64,000 nt of DNA from Bacteroides fragilis (GCA_023664485.1 JAMPFK010000001.1:83088-147087); one strand, 5' to 3'. Shown: positions 25,972-36,935, counted from the first letter of the stretch. The notes: generated by a model not told the origin, from the letters alone. Translations and numbers: made by a program.

Positions 25972-26060
25972 AGGTTTCGGCCCTGGCGGCGCGGAATATA
26001 TCGGGCCTCGAACGCAGACATTGTATTTTTTTTCATACAATGGTTGCATTTTTTCAGCGC

Positions 26061-26088
26061 TTGTGGTATACCCTAACTATGATATGAT
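26061..26088 (+). promoter_or_regulatory. Predicted promoter of the T-box-aspS-gatCAB operon
   Basis: TTGTGG at 26061-26066 and TATGAT at 26083-26088 with a 16-base spacer lie directly before the T-box leader, and after a gap that follows the vWA gene. Confidence 0.5.
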
Positions 26089-26089
26089 A

Positions 26090-26405
26090 AATGCGTTGAA
26101 GGAGACTCGCTTTACGGAAAACGACAGGAATACGGCGTCACCGACTGAGAGCGCTGTTTGCGGGAAGTAAGGACTGGGAACACTCCGGAGCAGATTATCT
26201 GAACGCCGGAGCCGGCGCCAGGGTAATACGTCGCACGCGTTAAGTGTAAGAGCGGGCAGGGCGGTAGAACATCTTGTCAGAGATGGCGGCCTGCCAATGC
26301 GGGTGGTACCGCGGGTATGTACAGATAATGCCGTTGGGCATTTATCTGGAAAAAGAAAAATATCCGTCCCGGAATGCAGAAAATGTATTCCGGGATTTTT
26401 TTGTG
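26090..26405 (+). promoter_or_regulatory. T-box riboswitch leader with GAAC specifier region
   Basis: The leader carries the invariant T-box sequence AATGCGGGTGGTACCGCGG (26294-26313 region) and a terminator GTCCCGGAATGCAG/TATTCCGGGA followed by seven T (about 26366-26402), with the alternative antiterminator including the T-box. In Stem I, a TGAGAG motif (26146-26151) and the specifier strand GGGAACACTCCGGAGC (26176-26191) are seen. By alignment with the NNN-ACUC spacing of other T-boxes the specifier is AAC (26179-26181, Asn); GAA (Glu) overlaps it by two bases. The overlap recalls the dual-codon T-box reported for the Clostridium acetobutylicum transamidation operon. It should raise aspS-gatCAB transcription when tRNA-Asn is uncharged. 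Confidence 0.88.
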
Positions 26406-26476
26406 AGCATATTCATGAAAAAGTCCCGGAAGGCAGATTTGAAATGCGCGGAAGAAGCGCGGAAATGAGGGAAGAT

Positions 26477-28237
26477 ATGGAAACAATGAGAAAAACAGGG
26501 AACATTTACAGAGAAGTCACTTTACAGCAGATCGGGGAGCCGGATATCGGCCGGGAATTAAAGGTCGCCGGATGGGTGGAAAATATCCGCGACCACGGCG
26601 GCGTTTCCTTCGTGGATTTACGGGATATGTACGGCGTTCTTCAGGTCGTGATGCGGGATACGTCCCTCCTGTGCGGCCTGTCCAGAGAGATGTGCGTTTC
26701 CATCGAGGGGCTTGTGGAAAAAAGGGATGAGGAGACTTATAATCCCCGGATCCCGACAGGAACGATCGAGTTGGAAGCGCATAAGGTAGAAGTTCTTGGA
26801 AAAGTATATAAGCAGCTTCCTTTTGAGGTGATGACCTCGAAGGAAACGCGGGAAGAGGTGCGGCTGAAATACCGTTATCTGGACCTGCGGAACCAGAAGG
26901 TAAAAGATAACATTATTTTCCGCTCCAAAGTCATCGCGTTTTTGCGGGAGAAAATGACAGAGCTGGGATTTCTGGAAATCCAGACGCCGATTTTGTCCGC
27001 GTCGTCTCCGGAAGGGGCGAGAGATTATATCGTGCCCTCCAGGAAATATAAGGGAAAGTTCTATGCGCTGCCGCAGGCGCCGCAGCAGTATAAACAGCTT
27101 TTGATGGTATCCGGTTTCGATAAGTATTTCCAGATCGCGCCCTGCTTCCGGGATGAGGACGCGCGTGCGGACCGCTCGCCGGGCGAATTCTATCAGCTGG
27201 ACTTTGAAATGAGCTTCGCAACGCAGGAGGATGTCTTCCGGATCGGAGAAGAAGTGCTGTCCGCCGCTTTTGAAAAGTTCGCGCCGGAAGGCTGTGCGGT
27301 GACAAAAGCGCCCTATCCGGTCATCAGCTATCGGCAGGCGATGCTGGAGTTTGGTACGGATAAACCGGATCTGCGGAACCCGCTCCGTATCCTGGATCTG
27401 ACGGAATTTTTCCAGAGGTGCGAGTTTAAACCTTTCCATAAAAGGACAGTCCGGGCAATCCGGGTCCATGCGGAAATGTCCAAAGGATTTCATGAAAAGC
27501 TGCTGAAATTTGCGACGGATATGGGAATGGGCGGCTTAGGATATCTGGAGGTGGACGAAGAGCTGGCCTATAAAGGGCCGATCGATAAATTCATCCCCGG
27601 AGAGCTGAAAAAAGAGCTTGCAAAACTGGCCGGGCTTTCTGCGGGCGATACGATTTTCTTTATTGCGGATAAAGAGGAAAAGGCGGCGTATTATGCGGGA
27701 CAGATCCGCATGGAACTGGGAGAAAAGCTGGAACTTATCGAGAAGGGCGCGTACCGTTTCTGCTATGTCAATGATTTCCCGATGTTCGAGCAGGATGCGG
27801 ATACGAAACAGATCGGATTTACCCACAATCCATTTTCCATGCCGCAGGGAGGGCTGGAAGCTTTATTGACAAAAGACCCGTTAGATATTCTGGCTTATCA
27901 GTACGATATCGTCTGCAACGGCATAGAGCTTTCTTCGGGAGCCGTCCGGAATCATGATATGGAAATTATGGAAAAAGCCTTTGAAATCGCCGGCTATGAT
28001 AAAGAGACTCTGCAGAAAAAATTCGGGGCCCTCTACAACGCTTTTCAGTTCGGAGCGCCGCCGCATGCGGGAATGGCGCCGGGCATAGACCGTATGATCA
28101 TGCTGCTTCGCGGAGAAGAAAATATCCGGGAGGTCATCGCTTTCCCTATGAGCGGTACGGCACAGGATTTTCTATGCGGCGCGCCGTGCGATGTGACGGA
28201 GCAGCAGCTGCGGGAAGTGCATATTAAGATACGATAG
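26477..28237 (+). CDS. aspS: Aspartyl-tRNA synthetase
   Basis: The 586-residue class II synthetase has an N-terminal OB-fold anticodon domain ([21 protein letters not shown]), motif 2 [19 protein letters not shown], the bacterial GAD insertion domain (about 290-410) and motif 3 [13 protein letters not shown]. The start at 26477 (METMRKTGN) follows GAGGGAA and gives the normal bacterial length; longer frames would run back into the T-box. Because GatCAB follows in the same unit, the enzyme may also charge tRNA-Asn (non-discriminating), but this cannot be read directly. Expression is under the T-box. Confidence 0.95.
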   Translation: METMRKTGNIYREVTLQQIGEPDIGRELKVAGWVENIRDHGGVSFVDLRDMYGVLQVVMRDTSLLCGLSREMCVSIEGLVEKRDEETYNPRIPTGTIELEAHKVEVLGKVYKQLPFEVMTSKETREEVRLKYRYLDLRNQKVKDNIIFRSKVIAFLREKMTELGFLEIQTPILSASSPEGARDYIVPSRKYKGKFYALPQAPQQYKQLLMVSGFDKYFQIAPCFRDEDARADRSPGEFYQLDFEMSFATQEDVFRIGEEVLSAAFEKFAPEGCAVTKAPYPVISYRQAMLEFGTDKPDLRNPLRILDLTEFFQRCEFKPFHKRTVRAIRVHAEMSKGFHEKLLKFATDMGMGGLGYLEVDEELAYKGPIDKFIPGELKKELAKLAGLSAGDTIFFIADKEEKAAYYAGQIRMELGEKLELIEKGAYRFCYVNDFPMFEQDADTKQIGFTHNPFSMPQGGLEALLTKDPLDILAYQYDIVCNGIELSSGAVRNHDMEIMEKAFEIAGYDKETLQKKFGALYNAFQFGAPPHAGMAPGIDRMIMLLRGEENIREVIAFPMSGTAQDFLCGAPCDVTEQQLREVHIKIR

Positions 28238-28262
28238 TCTTGAAAGAAAGGAAAACGCTTCT

Positions 28263-28553
28263 ATGGCAAATATCATCGATGATGAAATGATTGAATATGT
28301 AAGCATTCTGGCGAAGCTGGAGCTTTCGGAAGAAGAACGGGAGCAGGCGAAAAAGGATATGGGGAGAATGCTCGATTATATCGATAAACTGGGCGAACTG
28401 GATACGGAGGGGGTGGAACCGATGTCTCACATTTTTCCGGTACAGAACGTATTCCGTGAAGATATTGTGACAAACTCTGACATAAGAGAACAATTACTCG
28501 CAAATGCGCCGGAACAGAAGGATGGAATGTTCGTGGTTCCGCGGATAGTGTGA
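28263..28553 (+). CDS. gatC: Asp-tRNA(Asn)/Glu-tRNA(Gln) amidotransferase subunit C
   Basis: The 96-residue subunit has the GatC pattern: [22 protein letters not shown], followed by [19 protein letters not shown] and a VFREDIV segment, which wraps between GatA and GatB in known structures. It begins 25 bases after aspS with a GAAAGAAAGG site and is followed by gatA. It stabilises the complex and has no catalytic role of its own. Confidence 0.93.
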   Translation: MANIIDDEMIEYVSILAKLELSEEEREQAKKDMGRMLDYIDKLGELDTEGVEPMSHIFPVQNVFREDIVTNSDIREQLLANAPEQKDGMFVVPRIV

Positions 28554-28614
28554 GAAATGCTGCGATTTGCGAAACGCAGGATATTGTAAAAGGAAGAGAA
28601 AGGCAGGACGATAA

Positions 28615-30081
28615 ATGAATTTACTGGATATGACCGCGGCGGAGCTTTCCGCGGCGATTAGGGAAGGAAAGACGACCGCGGTGGAGGCGGCGCAGGTATC
28701 GTTTGAGCGGATAGCGGAAAAGGAGGATCTTTATCACTGTTATATTACGCTGGATAAAGAGGCCGCGATCTCCCAGGCCGAAGCGGTGCAGGCCCGGATC
28801 GAAAAAGGAGAATTGAACGGCCCGCTGGCGGGAGTGCCGCTGGCGGTCAAAGATAACCTGTGTACCGCGGGGATGCTGACGACCTGCGCGTCGAAAATAC
28901 TGGAAAATTTTGTGCCGACGTATTCTGCGGAGGCGGTTCTGAATCTGCAGAAGGCGGGAGCAGTCATACTCGGAAAAACCAATATGGATGAATTTGCGAT
29001 GGGCTCTACGACGGAAACATCGGCTTTTGGTAAGACGAGGAACCCCTGGAATCCGGATCATGTGCCCGGCGGTTCTTCCGGCGGCTCGGCGGCGGCCGTG
29101 GCGGCGGGCGAGTGCTTCTGCGCGCTCGGCTCCGATACGGGCGGCTCGATCAGACAGCCGGCTTCTTTTTGCGGCGTGGTCGGCATGAAACCGACCTATG
29201 GGACCATATCGCGTTATGGGCTGATCGCCTACGGCTCTTCCCTCGACCAGATCGGACCGCTCGCAAAGGATGTGACGGACTGCGCGGCGGTGCTGGAAGC
29301 GGCGGCCTCCCATGATGAAAAGGATTCTACCTCGATCGACAGGCAGGATACGGATTTTACGGCGGCCCTGACAGAAGATGTGAAAGGCATGAGAATCGGC
29401 ATTCCGAGAGACTATTTCGGAGAAGGGCTGAACGAAGAAGTGAAAAAAGCGGTGCTGGAAGCGGCAGAATTATTGAAAGAAAAAGGCGCCATAGTGGAAG
29501 AGTTTGACCTGAGCCTGGTCGATTATGCGATTCCTGCCTATTATACGATTGCGGCGGCGGAAGCGAGCTCTAATCTGGAGCGTTTCGACGGCATTAAATA
29601 TGGTTACCGGACGGCGGACTACGAAGGGCTTCATCATATGTATAAAAAGACCCGTTCCGAGGGATTCGGAGAAGAGGTGAAAAGGCGGATCATGCTCGGT
29701 TCCTTCGTACTGAGCTCCGGCTACTATGACGCCTATTATCTCAAGGCGCTGAAAGTAAAGGCGCTGATTAAGAAAGCTTTTGACGATGCTTTTGCAAAAT
29801 ATGATGTGATCCTCGGACCGGCGGCGCCGACGACGGCGCCCAGGCTGGGCGCAAGCCTCGCGGATCCGATTAAAATGTATCTTGGAGACATTTATACGAT
29901 TGCCGTCAATCTGGCGGGGCTTCCGGGCATTAGTATTCCCTGCGGGCTGGACAGCGCCGGGCTTCCTGTGGGTTTACAGCTCATAGGGGATTGTTTTCAG
30001 GAAAAGAAATTACTGCGGACGGCTTACACATATGAAAAGGCAAGAGGATCTTTTCCCACGGCAGGAAAGGAGGCACGCTGA
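28615..30081 (+). CDS. gatA: Asp-tRNA(Asn)/Glu-tRNA(Gln) amidotransferase subunit A (glutaminase)
   Basis: The 488-residue amidase-signature protein frees ammonia from glutamine for GatB. The Ser-Ser-Lys triad is visible: Lys in PLAVKDNLCTAG, a cis-Ser in GGSSGGSAAAV, and the nucleophile Ser in GSDTGGSIRQPA. The middle and C-terminal blocks (YGTISRYGLIAYGSSLDQIGP) match GatA closely. It sits 61 bases after gatC, and gatB starts one base after its stop. Confidence 0.96.
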   Translation: MNLLDMTAAELSAAIREGKTTAVEAAQVSFERIAEKEDLYHCYITLDKEAAISQAEAVQARIEKGELNGPLAGVPLAVKDNLCTAGMLTTCASKILENFVPTYSAEAVLNLQKAGAVILGKTNMDEFAMGSTTETSAFGKTRNPWNPDHVPGGSSGGSAAAVAAGECFCALGSDTGGSIRQPASFCGVVGMKPTYGTISRYGLIAYGSSLDQIGPLAKDVTDCAAVLEAAASHDEKDSTSIDRQDTDFTAALTEDVKGMRIGIPRDYFGEGLNEEVKKAVLEAAELLKEKGAIVEEFDLSLVDYAIPAYYTIAAAEASSNLERFDGIKYGYRTADYEGLHHMYKKTRSEGFGEEVKRRIMLGSFVLSSGYYDAYYLKALKVKALIKKAFDDAFAKYDVILGPAAPTTAPRLGASLADPIKMYLGDIYTIAVNLAGLPGISIPCGLDSAGLPVGLQLIGDCFQEKKLLRTAYTYEKARGSFPTAGKEAR

Positions 30082-30082
30082 T

Positions 30083-31531
30083 ATGGCAAAAGAATATGAA
30101 ACTGTCATCGGTCTGGAAGTCCATGTGGAGCTTGCCGCGAAAACAAAAATATTCTGCGGCTGTTCCACGGCCTTCGGCGGAGCCCCCAATACCCATACAT
30201 GCCCGGTCTGCACCGGTATGCCGGGCTCGCTTCCGGTATTGAACAAACAGGTTCTGGAATATGCGATTTCGGTGGGTATCGCGACGGACTGCGAGATTAC
30301 AAGATATGGCAAGTTCGACAGAAAAAATTATTTTTACCCCGATAACCCGCAGAACTATCAGATTTCTCAGCTGTATCTGCCAATCTGCAGAAACGGCGGC
30401 GTGGAGATCGAGACGGATGAAGGCGGGAAAAAAATCATAGGGATACATGAAATCCATATGGAGGAAGATGCGGGAAAACTCCTTCACGACGAATGGGAGG
30501 ACTGTTCTTTGGTGGATTATAACCGCTCCGGCGTTCCGCTCATCGAAATCGTTTCCGAGCCGGATATGCGGAGCGCGGAAGAAGTCATCGCCTATCTGGA
30601 AAAGCTGCGTCTCATCATTCAATATCTGGGCGCTTCCGACTGTAAGCTGCAGGAGGGTTCCATGCGGGCCGATGTGAATCTTTCCGTCCGCGAAAAAGGG
30701 ACGGAGGCTTTCGGCACGAGAACGGAGATGAAGAACCTGAACTCTTTTAAGGCCATTATGAGGGCCATTGAAGGAGAACGGGAGCGTCAGATAGATTTGA
30801 TTGAAGAGGGAAAGAAAGTCGTTCAGGAGACGAGAAGATGGGATGATACGAAGGGAGAATCCTATGCGATGCGGAGCAAGGAAGATGCGCAGGATTACCG
30901 ATATTTCCCGGATCCCGACCTGACGCCCGTCGTTGTGACAGACGAGATGTTAGAGGATCTGAAAAGCAGACAGCCGGAGTTTCGCACGGCCAAAATGGCG
31001 CGTTATAAAGAAGAATACGGAATTCCCGATTACGATATCGAGATCATTACGGGTACAAAACGCATGGCGGATCTGTTTGAAGAGACGGTCGCCCTCTGTG
31101 GACAGCCGAAAAAGGTATCGAACTGGCTTATGGGGGAAACGATGCGCCTGATGAAGGAAAAAGAAATGGACGCGGAGGATTTGCGCTTTTCCCCGGAAAA
31201 TCTTGCGAAGCTGATCGCGTTAGTCGATAGCAGGGCCGTGAACGGCTCGGTGGCGAAAGAAGTCTTTGAAGTCATGTTCGAACAGGATATCGAACCGGAG
31301 CGGTATGTGGAGGAAAAAGGCCTGAAAACGGTTCATGACGAGGGAGCGCTTTTTAAAGCGGTCGAAGAAGTCATCGCCGCCAATCCGCAGTCTGTCGCGG
31401 ACTACCGGGGCGGCAAAGAAAAAGCCCTCGGCTTTCTCGTCGGCCAGACGATGAAAACCATGAAGGGCAAAGCGGATCCGGCGTCGGTCAATCAGGCGCT
31501 GCGAAAGAAACTTTCTGAATATAACGTCTGA
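30083..31531 (+). CDS. gatB: Asp-tRNA(Asn)/Glu-tRNA(Gln) amidotransferase subunit B
   Basis: The 482-residue subunit phosphorylates the Asp or Glu on mischarged tRNA and amidates it. It starts with YETVIGLEVHVEL, then has the zinc-binding region FCGCSTAFGGAPNTHTCPVC and the catalytic cradle with GSLPVLN and YCRKNYFYPD-like KFDRKNYFYPDNPQNYQISQ. The C-terminal YqeY-type tail (about 400-482) contacts the tRNA. The start at 30083 is set by the AAAGGAGG site; a longer frame from 30032 would overlap gatA. It completes the operon under the T-box. Confidence 0.96.
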   Translation: MAKEYETVIGLEVHVELAAKTKIFCGCSTAFGGAPNTHTCPVCTGMPGSLPVLNKQVLEYAISVGIATDCEITRYGKFDRKNYFYPDNPQNYQISQLYLPICRNGGVEIETDEGGKKIIGIHEIHMEEDAGKLLHDEWEDCSLVDYNRSGVPLIEIVSEPDMRSAEEVIAYLEKLRLIIQYLGASDCKLQEGSMRADVNLSVREKGTEAFGTRTEMKNLNSFKAIMRAIEGERERQIDLIEEGKKVVQETRRWDDTKGESYAMRSKEDAQDYRYFPDPDLTPVVVTDEMLEDLKSRQPEFRTAKMARYKEEYGIPDYDIEIITGTKRMADLFEETVALCGQPKKVSNWLMGETMRLMKEKEMDAEDLRFSPENLAKLIALVDSRAVNGSVAKEVFEVMFEQDIEPERYVEEKGLKTVHDEGALFKAVEEVIAANPQSVADYRGGKEKALGFLVGQTMKTMKGKADPASVNQALRKKLSEYNV

Positions 31532-31577
31532 CTTCCGGCCATATAAGATATTCGATTCATTTGGTCGAATCATTCGG

Positions 31578-32387
31578 TTATCCGGCCATCAGAAAATCGA
31601 GAAACTGCAGGATCGTATCGAGGTGTTCGGTGGTGGCGGGAATTCCGAGGACCGCCTCCGACGGATACCCCTGATAGGTTACGTTATTTATCTTCAAATA
31701 GTCGTAACAGCCGGAATCGACGATCCTGCTTCCCTCCGGAAGACAGATGCCTACGAGGACCGGCTTGTCCATCGAAGAAGCATCTTTGTGGTCGATGGTA
31801 TATTCATCGGGATTGGGCAGCTCGTCCAGAGACTGGAGGGTATCGATGTCTCCGGTATCGAAATCCGCCGCATCCGTATAATACAGACAGTCTTTGAATT
31901 TTTCCAGCGTTTCCGGCGGCAGTATGGCCGTTAAGTCGGTATAAAATTCGCTCCGCGCCAGCTTTTCAAAGGTGGCGGTATCCGCGATGACGACATCGAT
32001 CATGCCGGCGGAAGCCATGGCGACCAGCTTCTCCATGCTGGACATGGTGTAGTCGGTAAAGCTGTTGCTGGTAAAAACGAAAGAAGTATCGAAAATGACG
32101 TTGTATTCTTCCGTGTCGATGCCCGCATACTCCGCAAATTCCGCGTCCCATTCCTGCGCGTCTACGATAGACGTATCCGAGCTGATGAGAATGGAATAGA
32201 AAGCGGCGTCTTTACTCGTGACGAGCTGGTAAATGAACGTGCCGGCAAGGGCGATGACGGCGATAACAACAAAGGTGTGTATCTTATAATAATACCAGAA
32301 ATAATCCAGCTTGCCTTTCAGGCTCATATCCTTTGTTTTCTGATGCTGTTCCCTGATTTCTCCATATAAAGAGGATTGAGATGACAT
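31578..32387 (-). CDS. Single-pass membrane protein with large external domain, unknown function
   Basis: The 269-residue protein has a cytosolic N-terminus (YGEIREQHQKTKDMSLKGKLDYFWYYYKIH), one membrane helix (about 38-58) and a long external alpha/beta domain with SDTSIVDAQEWDAEFA, IDVVIADTATFEKLARS and PVLVGICLPEGSRI. The general shape recalls periplasmic substrate-binding folds that are tethered, common among Lachnospiraceae hypothetical proteins. There are no catalytic motifs. It is convergent with gatB and divergent from the gene at 32569. Start at 32387 follows an AAAAGGAGCAC-type site on the minus strand. Confidence 0.7.
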   Translation of the reverse strand: MSSQSSLYGEIREQHQKTKDMSLKGKLDYFWYYYKIHTFVVIAVIALAGTFIYQLVTSKDAAFYSILISSDTSIVDAQEWDAEFAEYAGIDTEEYNVIFDTSFVFTSNSFTDYTMSSMEKLVAMASAGMIDVVIADTATFEKLARSEFYTDLTAILPPETLEKFKDCLYYTDAADFDTGDIDTLQSLDELPNPDEYTIDHKDASSMDKPVLVGICLPEGSRIVDSGCYDYLKINNVTYQGYPSEAVLGIPATTEHLDTILQFLDFLMAG

Positions 32388-32505
32388 AGCGAACCGTGCT
32401 CCTTTTCAAAAAATTTCTATAGAGAATATCATACTTTTTTCGGAAAATGATGTCAATGTGGGAAAAATGTATTTTTTCTGAAAAAAGAATAAAAAATTGT
32501 AACGC

Positions 32506-32534
32506 TTGCAACTTCCCTTAAATTGTTATATGAT
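32506..32534 (+). promoter_or_regulatory. Predicted promoter for the small membrane protein at 32569
   Basis: TTGCAA at 32506-32511 and TATGAT at 32529-32534 are separated by exactly 17 bases, 35 bases upstream of the start codon. The match to the sigma-A consensus is good. Confidence 0.65.
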
Positions 32535-32568
32535 ATCTCATATACCAACAAAAGGAGCTAAAATACAA

Positions 32569-33060
32569 ATGGTCAGTGAAACTTATGTAGAATGTCTTGT
32601 GGCGAGGAAATCAACCTTTGCAATGCGTTTTCTGAAAACGCTGCTCATCATGCTTACCGTGTGCTTCATTTTGATCGGCATGGTATTTACTCCGGGCTTT
32701 CTGGTTGCGATTGCAACAGGAGTCGGCGCGTACTTTGCTTATATGAATGCGGATCTGGAGTATGAATATCTTTATCTGGATAAGGAGATCAGCATCGACA
32801 AGGTCATGGCGAAGAGCAGGCGGAAACGAATCGTTACCTATGATATACAGCGGATGGAAATCCTGGCGCCTGTAAAATCCTATCATCTGGATGGATTCAG
32901 GAACCGCGAGATGAAAACGGTCGATTACAGTTCCAGAACGGATGAAAATAAAAAATATATGATGGTCTACGAGGGCAATCTGAAAGTGCTCTGGGAGCCG
33001 AGCCCTGAAATGGTGAAAGCGATTCAGACGATTGCGCCGCGTAAAGTATTTACGGACTAG
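32569..33060 (+). CDS. Two-helix membrane protein with PH-like tail (DUF6106-type)
   Basis: The 163-residue product begins SETYVECLVARKST, has two adjacent hydrophobic helices (about residues 22-60), and a cytosolic beta-rich domain with EYEYLYLDKEISIDKVMAKSRRKR. This arrangement matches a small Clostridia family that I associate with DUF6106; the function is unknown. AAAGGAG lies 11 bases before the ATG, and both a promoter and a terminator bracket the gene, so it forms its own transcription unit between the gat operon and guaB. Confidence 0.7.
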   Translation: MVSETYVECLVARKSTFAMRFLKTLLIMLTVCFILIGMVFTPGFLVAIATGVGAYFAYMNADLEYEYLYLDKEISIDKVMAKSRRKRIVTYDIQRMEILAPVKSYHLDGFRNREMKTVDYSSRTDENKKYMMVYEGNLKVLWEPSPEMVKAIQTIAPRKVFTD

Positions 33061-34599
<1,539 letters not shown>

Positions 34600-34680
34600 A
34601 GAGGCGGAAAGAAGTTTTATAACCCGCACCGGGAGAATTGGAATAACCTGAAAAAACAGAGAGCAGACAGGAGATTGTTT

Positions 34681-35394
34681 ATGGAGAAAATTTCACTGGC
34701 GAAGGAGCTTACGGCTAACAGTTATCCAGGAAGAGGAATTGTGATAGGGAAATCTGAGGATGGGAAATATGCGGTGACAGCCTATTTCATTATGGGCAGG
34801 AGTGTGAACAGCAGGAACCGTATTTTTGTAACGGAGGGAGAGGGCATTCGGACGCAGGCTTATGACCCGGCTAAACTGGAAGATCCGAGCCTCGTTATTT
34901 ATGCCCCGGTCAGAGTCCTGGGGAATAAGACGATCGTGACGAACGGAGACCAGACCGATACGATTTATGAGCTGATGGAGAAACAGCAGACCTTTGAACA
35001 GGCGCTCAGGACGAGGACTTTTGAGCCGGATGCGCCCAACTATACGCCCCGCATTTCCGGTATCATGCACCTTGAAAACGGAGGATATCATTATGCGATG
35101 TCCATTTTAAAGAGCAATAACGGCGACCCGGCGTCCTGCTGCCGGTATACCTTTACCTATGAAAATCCGGCGGCAGGAGAAGGGCATTTTATTCATACCT
35201 ATATGGGTGACGGCAATCCGCTGCCGGCCTTTGAGGGCGAGCCGGCGCTCGTCGGAATCAGCGGCGGCCTCGACAGTTTTACGCAGATGATATGGGAAAA
35301 TCTGAATGAAGAAAATAAGGTTTCCCTTTTCGTACGCTATATCGAAATCGAGGCAGGAAAGTATGAGAGCCGCATCGTCAACAAAAATGCATAA
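34681..35394 (+). CDS. purO: IMP cyclohydrolase, separate PurO-like enzyme
   Basis: The 237-residue protein resembles the PurO-like IMP cyclohydrolase family (COG3363), which closes the purine ring of FAICAR to give IMP. Recognisable blocks are NSYPGRGIVIG, YFIMGRSVNSRNRIF, PNYTPRISGIMH and YTFTYENPAAGEGHFIHTYMGDG. The start is the ATG at 34681 with AGGAG seven bases upstream; a TTG six bases before it is too close to that site. It lies between guaB and a stand-alone AICAR transformylase, so the two halves normally fused in PurH are separate here. The gene symbol follows the archaeal name and is provisional. Confidence 0.82.
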   Translation: MEKISLAKELTANSYPGRGIVIGKSEDGKYAVTAYFIMGRSVNSRNRIFVTEGEGIRTQAYDPAKLEDPSLVIYAPVRVLGNKTIVTNGDQTDTIYELMEKQQTFEQALRTRTFEPDAPNYTPRISGIMHLENGGYHYAMSILKSNNGDPASCCRYTFTYENPAAGEGHFIHTYMGDGNPLPAFEGEPALVGISGGLDSFTQMIWENLNEENKVSLFVRYIEIEAGKYESRIVNKNA

Positions 35395-35425
35395 CCGGCT
35401 GAAAGTTAAAAATTTTCAGCCGGTT
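35393..35425 (+). other. Perfect hairpin between the IMP cyclohydrolase and AICAR transformylase genes
   Basis: AACCGGCTGAAA and TTTCAGCCGGTT form a perfect 12-pair stem with a nine-base loop, starting within the upstream stop codon. There is no T-run after it, so it is not a standard terminator. It may act as an mRNA stabiliser or processing site, or reduce read-through. Confidence 0.6.
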
Positions 35426-35446
35426 GGGAAAGGAACAGGTTTCAGC

Positions 35447-36628
35447 ATGAATGAATTAGAATTGAAATATGGCTGTAATCCGAATCAGAAGCCGTCGAGA
35501 ATTTTTATGCAGGACGGCGGCGAGCTACCCATCAGGGTGCTGAACGGCAGACCGGGATATATTAACTTTCTGGATGCTTTCAACGGCTGGCAGCTCGTTA
35601 AAGAACTGAAACAGGCGGCAGGACTGCCGGCGGCGGCTTCTTTTAAACACGTTTCCCCTGCGGGAGCGGCGGTAGGACTTCCGCTGACAGATGTGGAAAG
35701 GAAAATCTACTGGGTGGATGATATGGAAATGGAATTTACGCCGCTTGCCAATGCCTATGCGAGAGCGCGCGGGGCGGACAGAATGTCTTCTTTCGGCGAT
35801 TTTATCTCCCTGTCGGATGTATGCGACGCGGCGACCGCCAAAATCATCAAAAGGGAAGTTTCCGACGGCATTATCGCGCCGGGATACGAACCGGAAGCGC
35901 TGGAGATTTTAAAGGCCAAGAAAAAAGGGAATTATAATGTGATCGAAATCGATCCGGCCTACGAGCCGGCGCCCATCGAGATAAAACAGGTATTCGGCAT
36001 CAGCTTCGAGCAGGGGCGGAATGAATTAAAGATCGACGACGGCTTTTTTGGAAAGGTAGTCACGAAGAATCAGGAGCTTCCGAAACAGGCAAAGATTGAC
36101 CTCGCGATTGCCATGATTACCCTGAAATATACCCAGTCCAATTCGGTCTGCTATGTCAAAGGAGGACAGGCGATCGGTATCGGCGCGGGGCAGCAGTCCA
36201 GAATCCACTGTACCAGACTGGCGGGCTCCAAGGCGGATAACTGGTTCTTACGCCAGTCGCCCAGGGTGCTTGGCCTGCAGTTCGCAGACGGTATCGGACG
36301 TGCCGACAGGGATAACGCTATCGATTTATATATCGGGGATGACGATATGGACGTATTATCCGAGGGCGCATGGCAGAAAATCTTCAAGGCAAAGCCCGAA
36401 AGATTTACGAGAGAAGAAAAACGCGCATGGCTTGACCAGATGTGCGATGTCGCGCTCGGTTCCGACGCCTTTTTCCCGTTCGGCGATAATATTGAGCGGG
36501 CTTATCGGAGCGGCGTTAAATATGTGGCGCAGCCGGGCGGTTCCGTTCGGGACGGCAACGTCATCGAGACCTGCGATAAATACGGAATGGCGATGTGCTT
36601 TACCGGAATCCGTTTGTTCCACCATTAA
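35447..36628 (+). CDS. purH: AICAR transformylase, stand-alone (PurH C-terminal-type)
   Basis: The 393-residue enzyme adds a formyl group from 10-formyl-THF to AICAR. It contains the AICARFT start ELELKYGCNPNQKPSRIF, the catalytic Lys-His in AASFKHVSPAGAAVG, YARARGADRMSSFGDF and SNSVCYVKGGQAIGIGAGQQ. The IMP cyclohydrolase domain that usually precedes it in PurH (bifunctional length about 510) is absent, and a separate PurO-like cyclohydrolase is encoded just upstream. The start at 35447 has AAAGGAACAG and fits the domain edge. A strong terminator follows. Confidence 0.93.
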   Translation: MNELELKYGCNPNQKPSRIFMQDGGELPIRVLNGRPGYINFLDAFNGWQLVKELKQAAGLPAAASFKHVSPAGAAVGLPLTDVERKIYWVDDMEMEFTPLANAYARARGADRMSSFGDFISLSDVCDAATAKIIKREVSDGIIAPGYEPEALEILKAKKKGNYNVIEIDPAYEPAPIEIKQVFGISFEQGRNELKIDDGFFGKVVTKNQELPKQAKIDLAIAMITLKYTQSNSVCYVKGGQAIGIGAGQQSRIHCTRLAGSKADNWFLRQSPRVLGLQFADGIGRADRDNAIDLYIGDDDMDVLSEGAWQKIFKAKPERFTREEKRAWLDQMCDVALGSDAFFPFGDNIERAYRSGVKYVAQPGGSVRDGNVIETCDKYGMAMCFTGIRLFHH

Positions 36629-36656
36629 AATTTTTCATAAAAACAGACGTCGATAA

Positions 36657-36699
36657 GAGAAGCTTCAGGGCGGCAGGACTGCCCTGAAGCTTCTTTTTG
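36657..36699 (+). terminator. Terminator of the purine gene cluster
   Basis: AGAAGCTTCAGGGC pairs perfectly with GCCCTGAAGCTTCT, followed by five T. It is a textbook intrinsic terminator 30 bases after the AICAR transformylase stop. Confidence 0.93.
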
Positions 36700-36794
36700 G
36701 TACGGCATAAATTTCCGGAAAGAGAATGTTTTTATAAAAACTGCGGAAAATAATGACAACAGATATAAATTCTGGCAGAAAGGATACGCGGCAT

Positions 36795-36935
36795 ATGTAC
36801 ACGGAGATGTATATCAGAGGAGAGAGAAAACATAAAAGAAAACGGATGCTTAAAATCGGCGGCATCATTTTGTGGGCGCTGATGATCGGTCTGACGATGT
36901 TCCTGACTTTTCAGTCCGTCGTGATACCGCGCTAG
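36795..36935 (+). CDS. Short basic single-helix membrane protein
   Basis: A 46-residue peptide with a very basic head (RGERKHKRKR) and one hydrophobic helix GGIILWALMIGLTMFLTF is read from the ATG at 36795 after an AGAAAGGA site; starts at 36753 or 36807 are also possible. It lies between two terminators. No family is recognised. The positive-inside helix pattern suggests a real small membrane protein, but short frames like this can occur by chance. Confidence 0.4.
   Translation: MYTEMYIRGERKHKRKRMLKIGGIILWALMIGLTMFLTFQSVVIPR

Noticed and set aside
26297..26476. Extended N-terminus of AspRS from 26297
   Set aside because: It would translate the T-box and terminator sequences, and the start at 26477 gives the normal protein length with a ribosome site.
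35393..35425. Intrinsic terminator between the two purine genes
   Set aside because: The stem is perfect but lacks the T-run, and the next gene continues the pathway with no clear new promoter.
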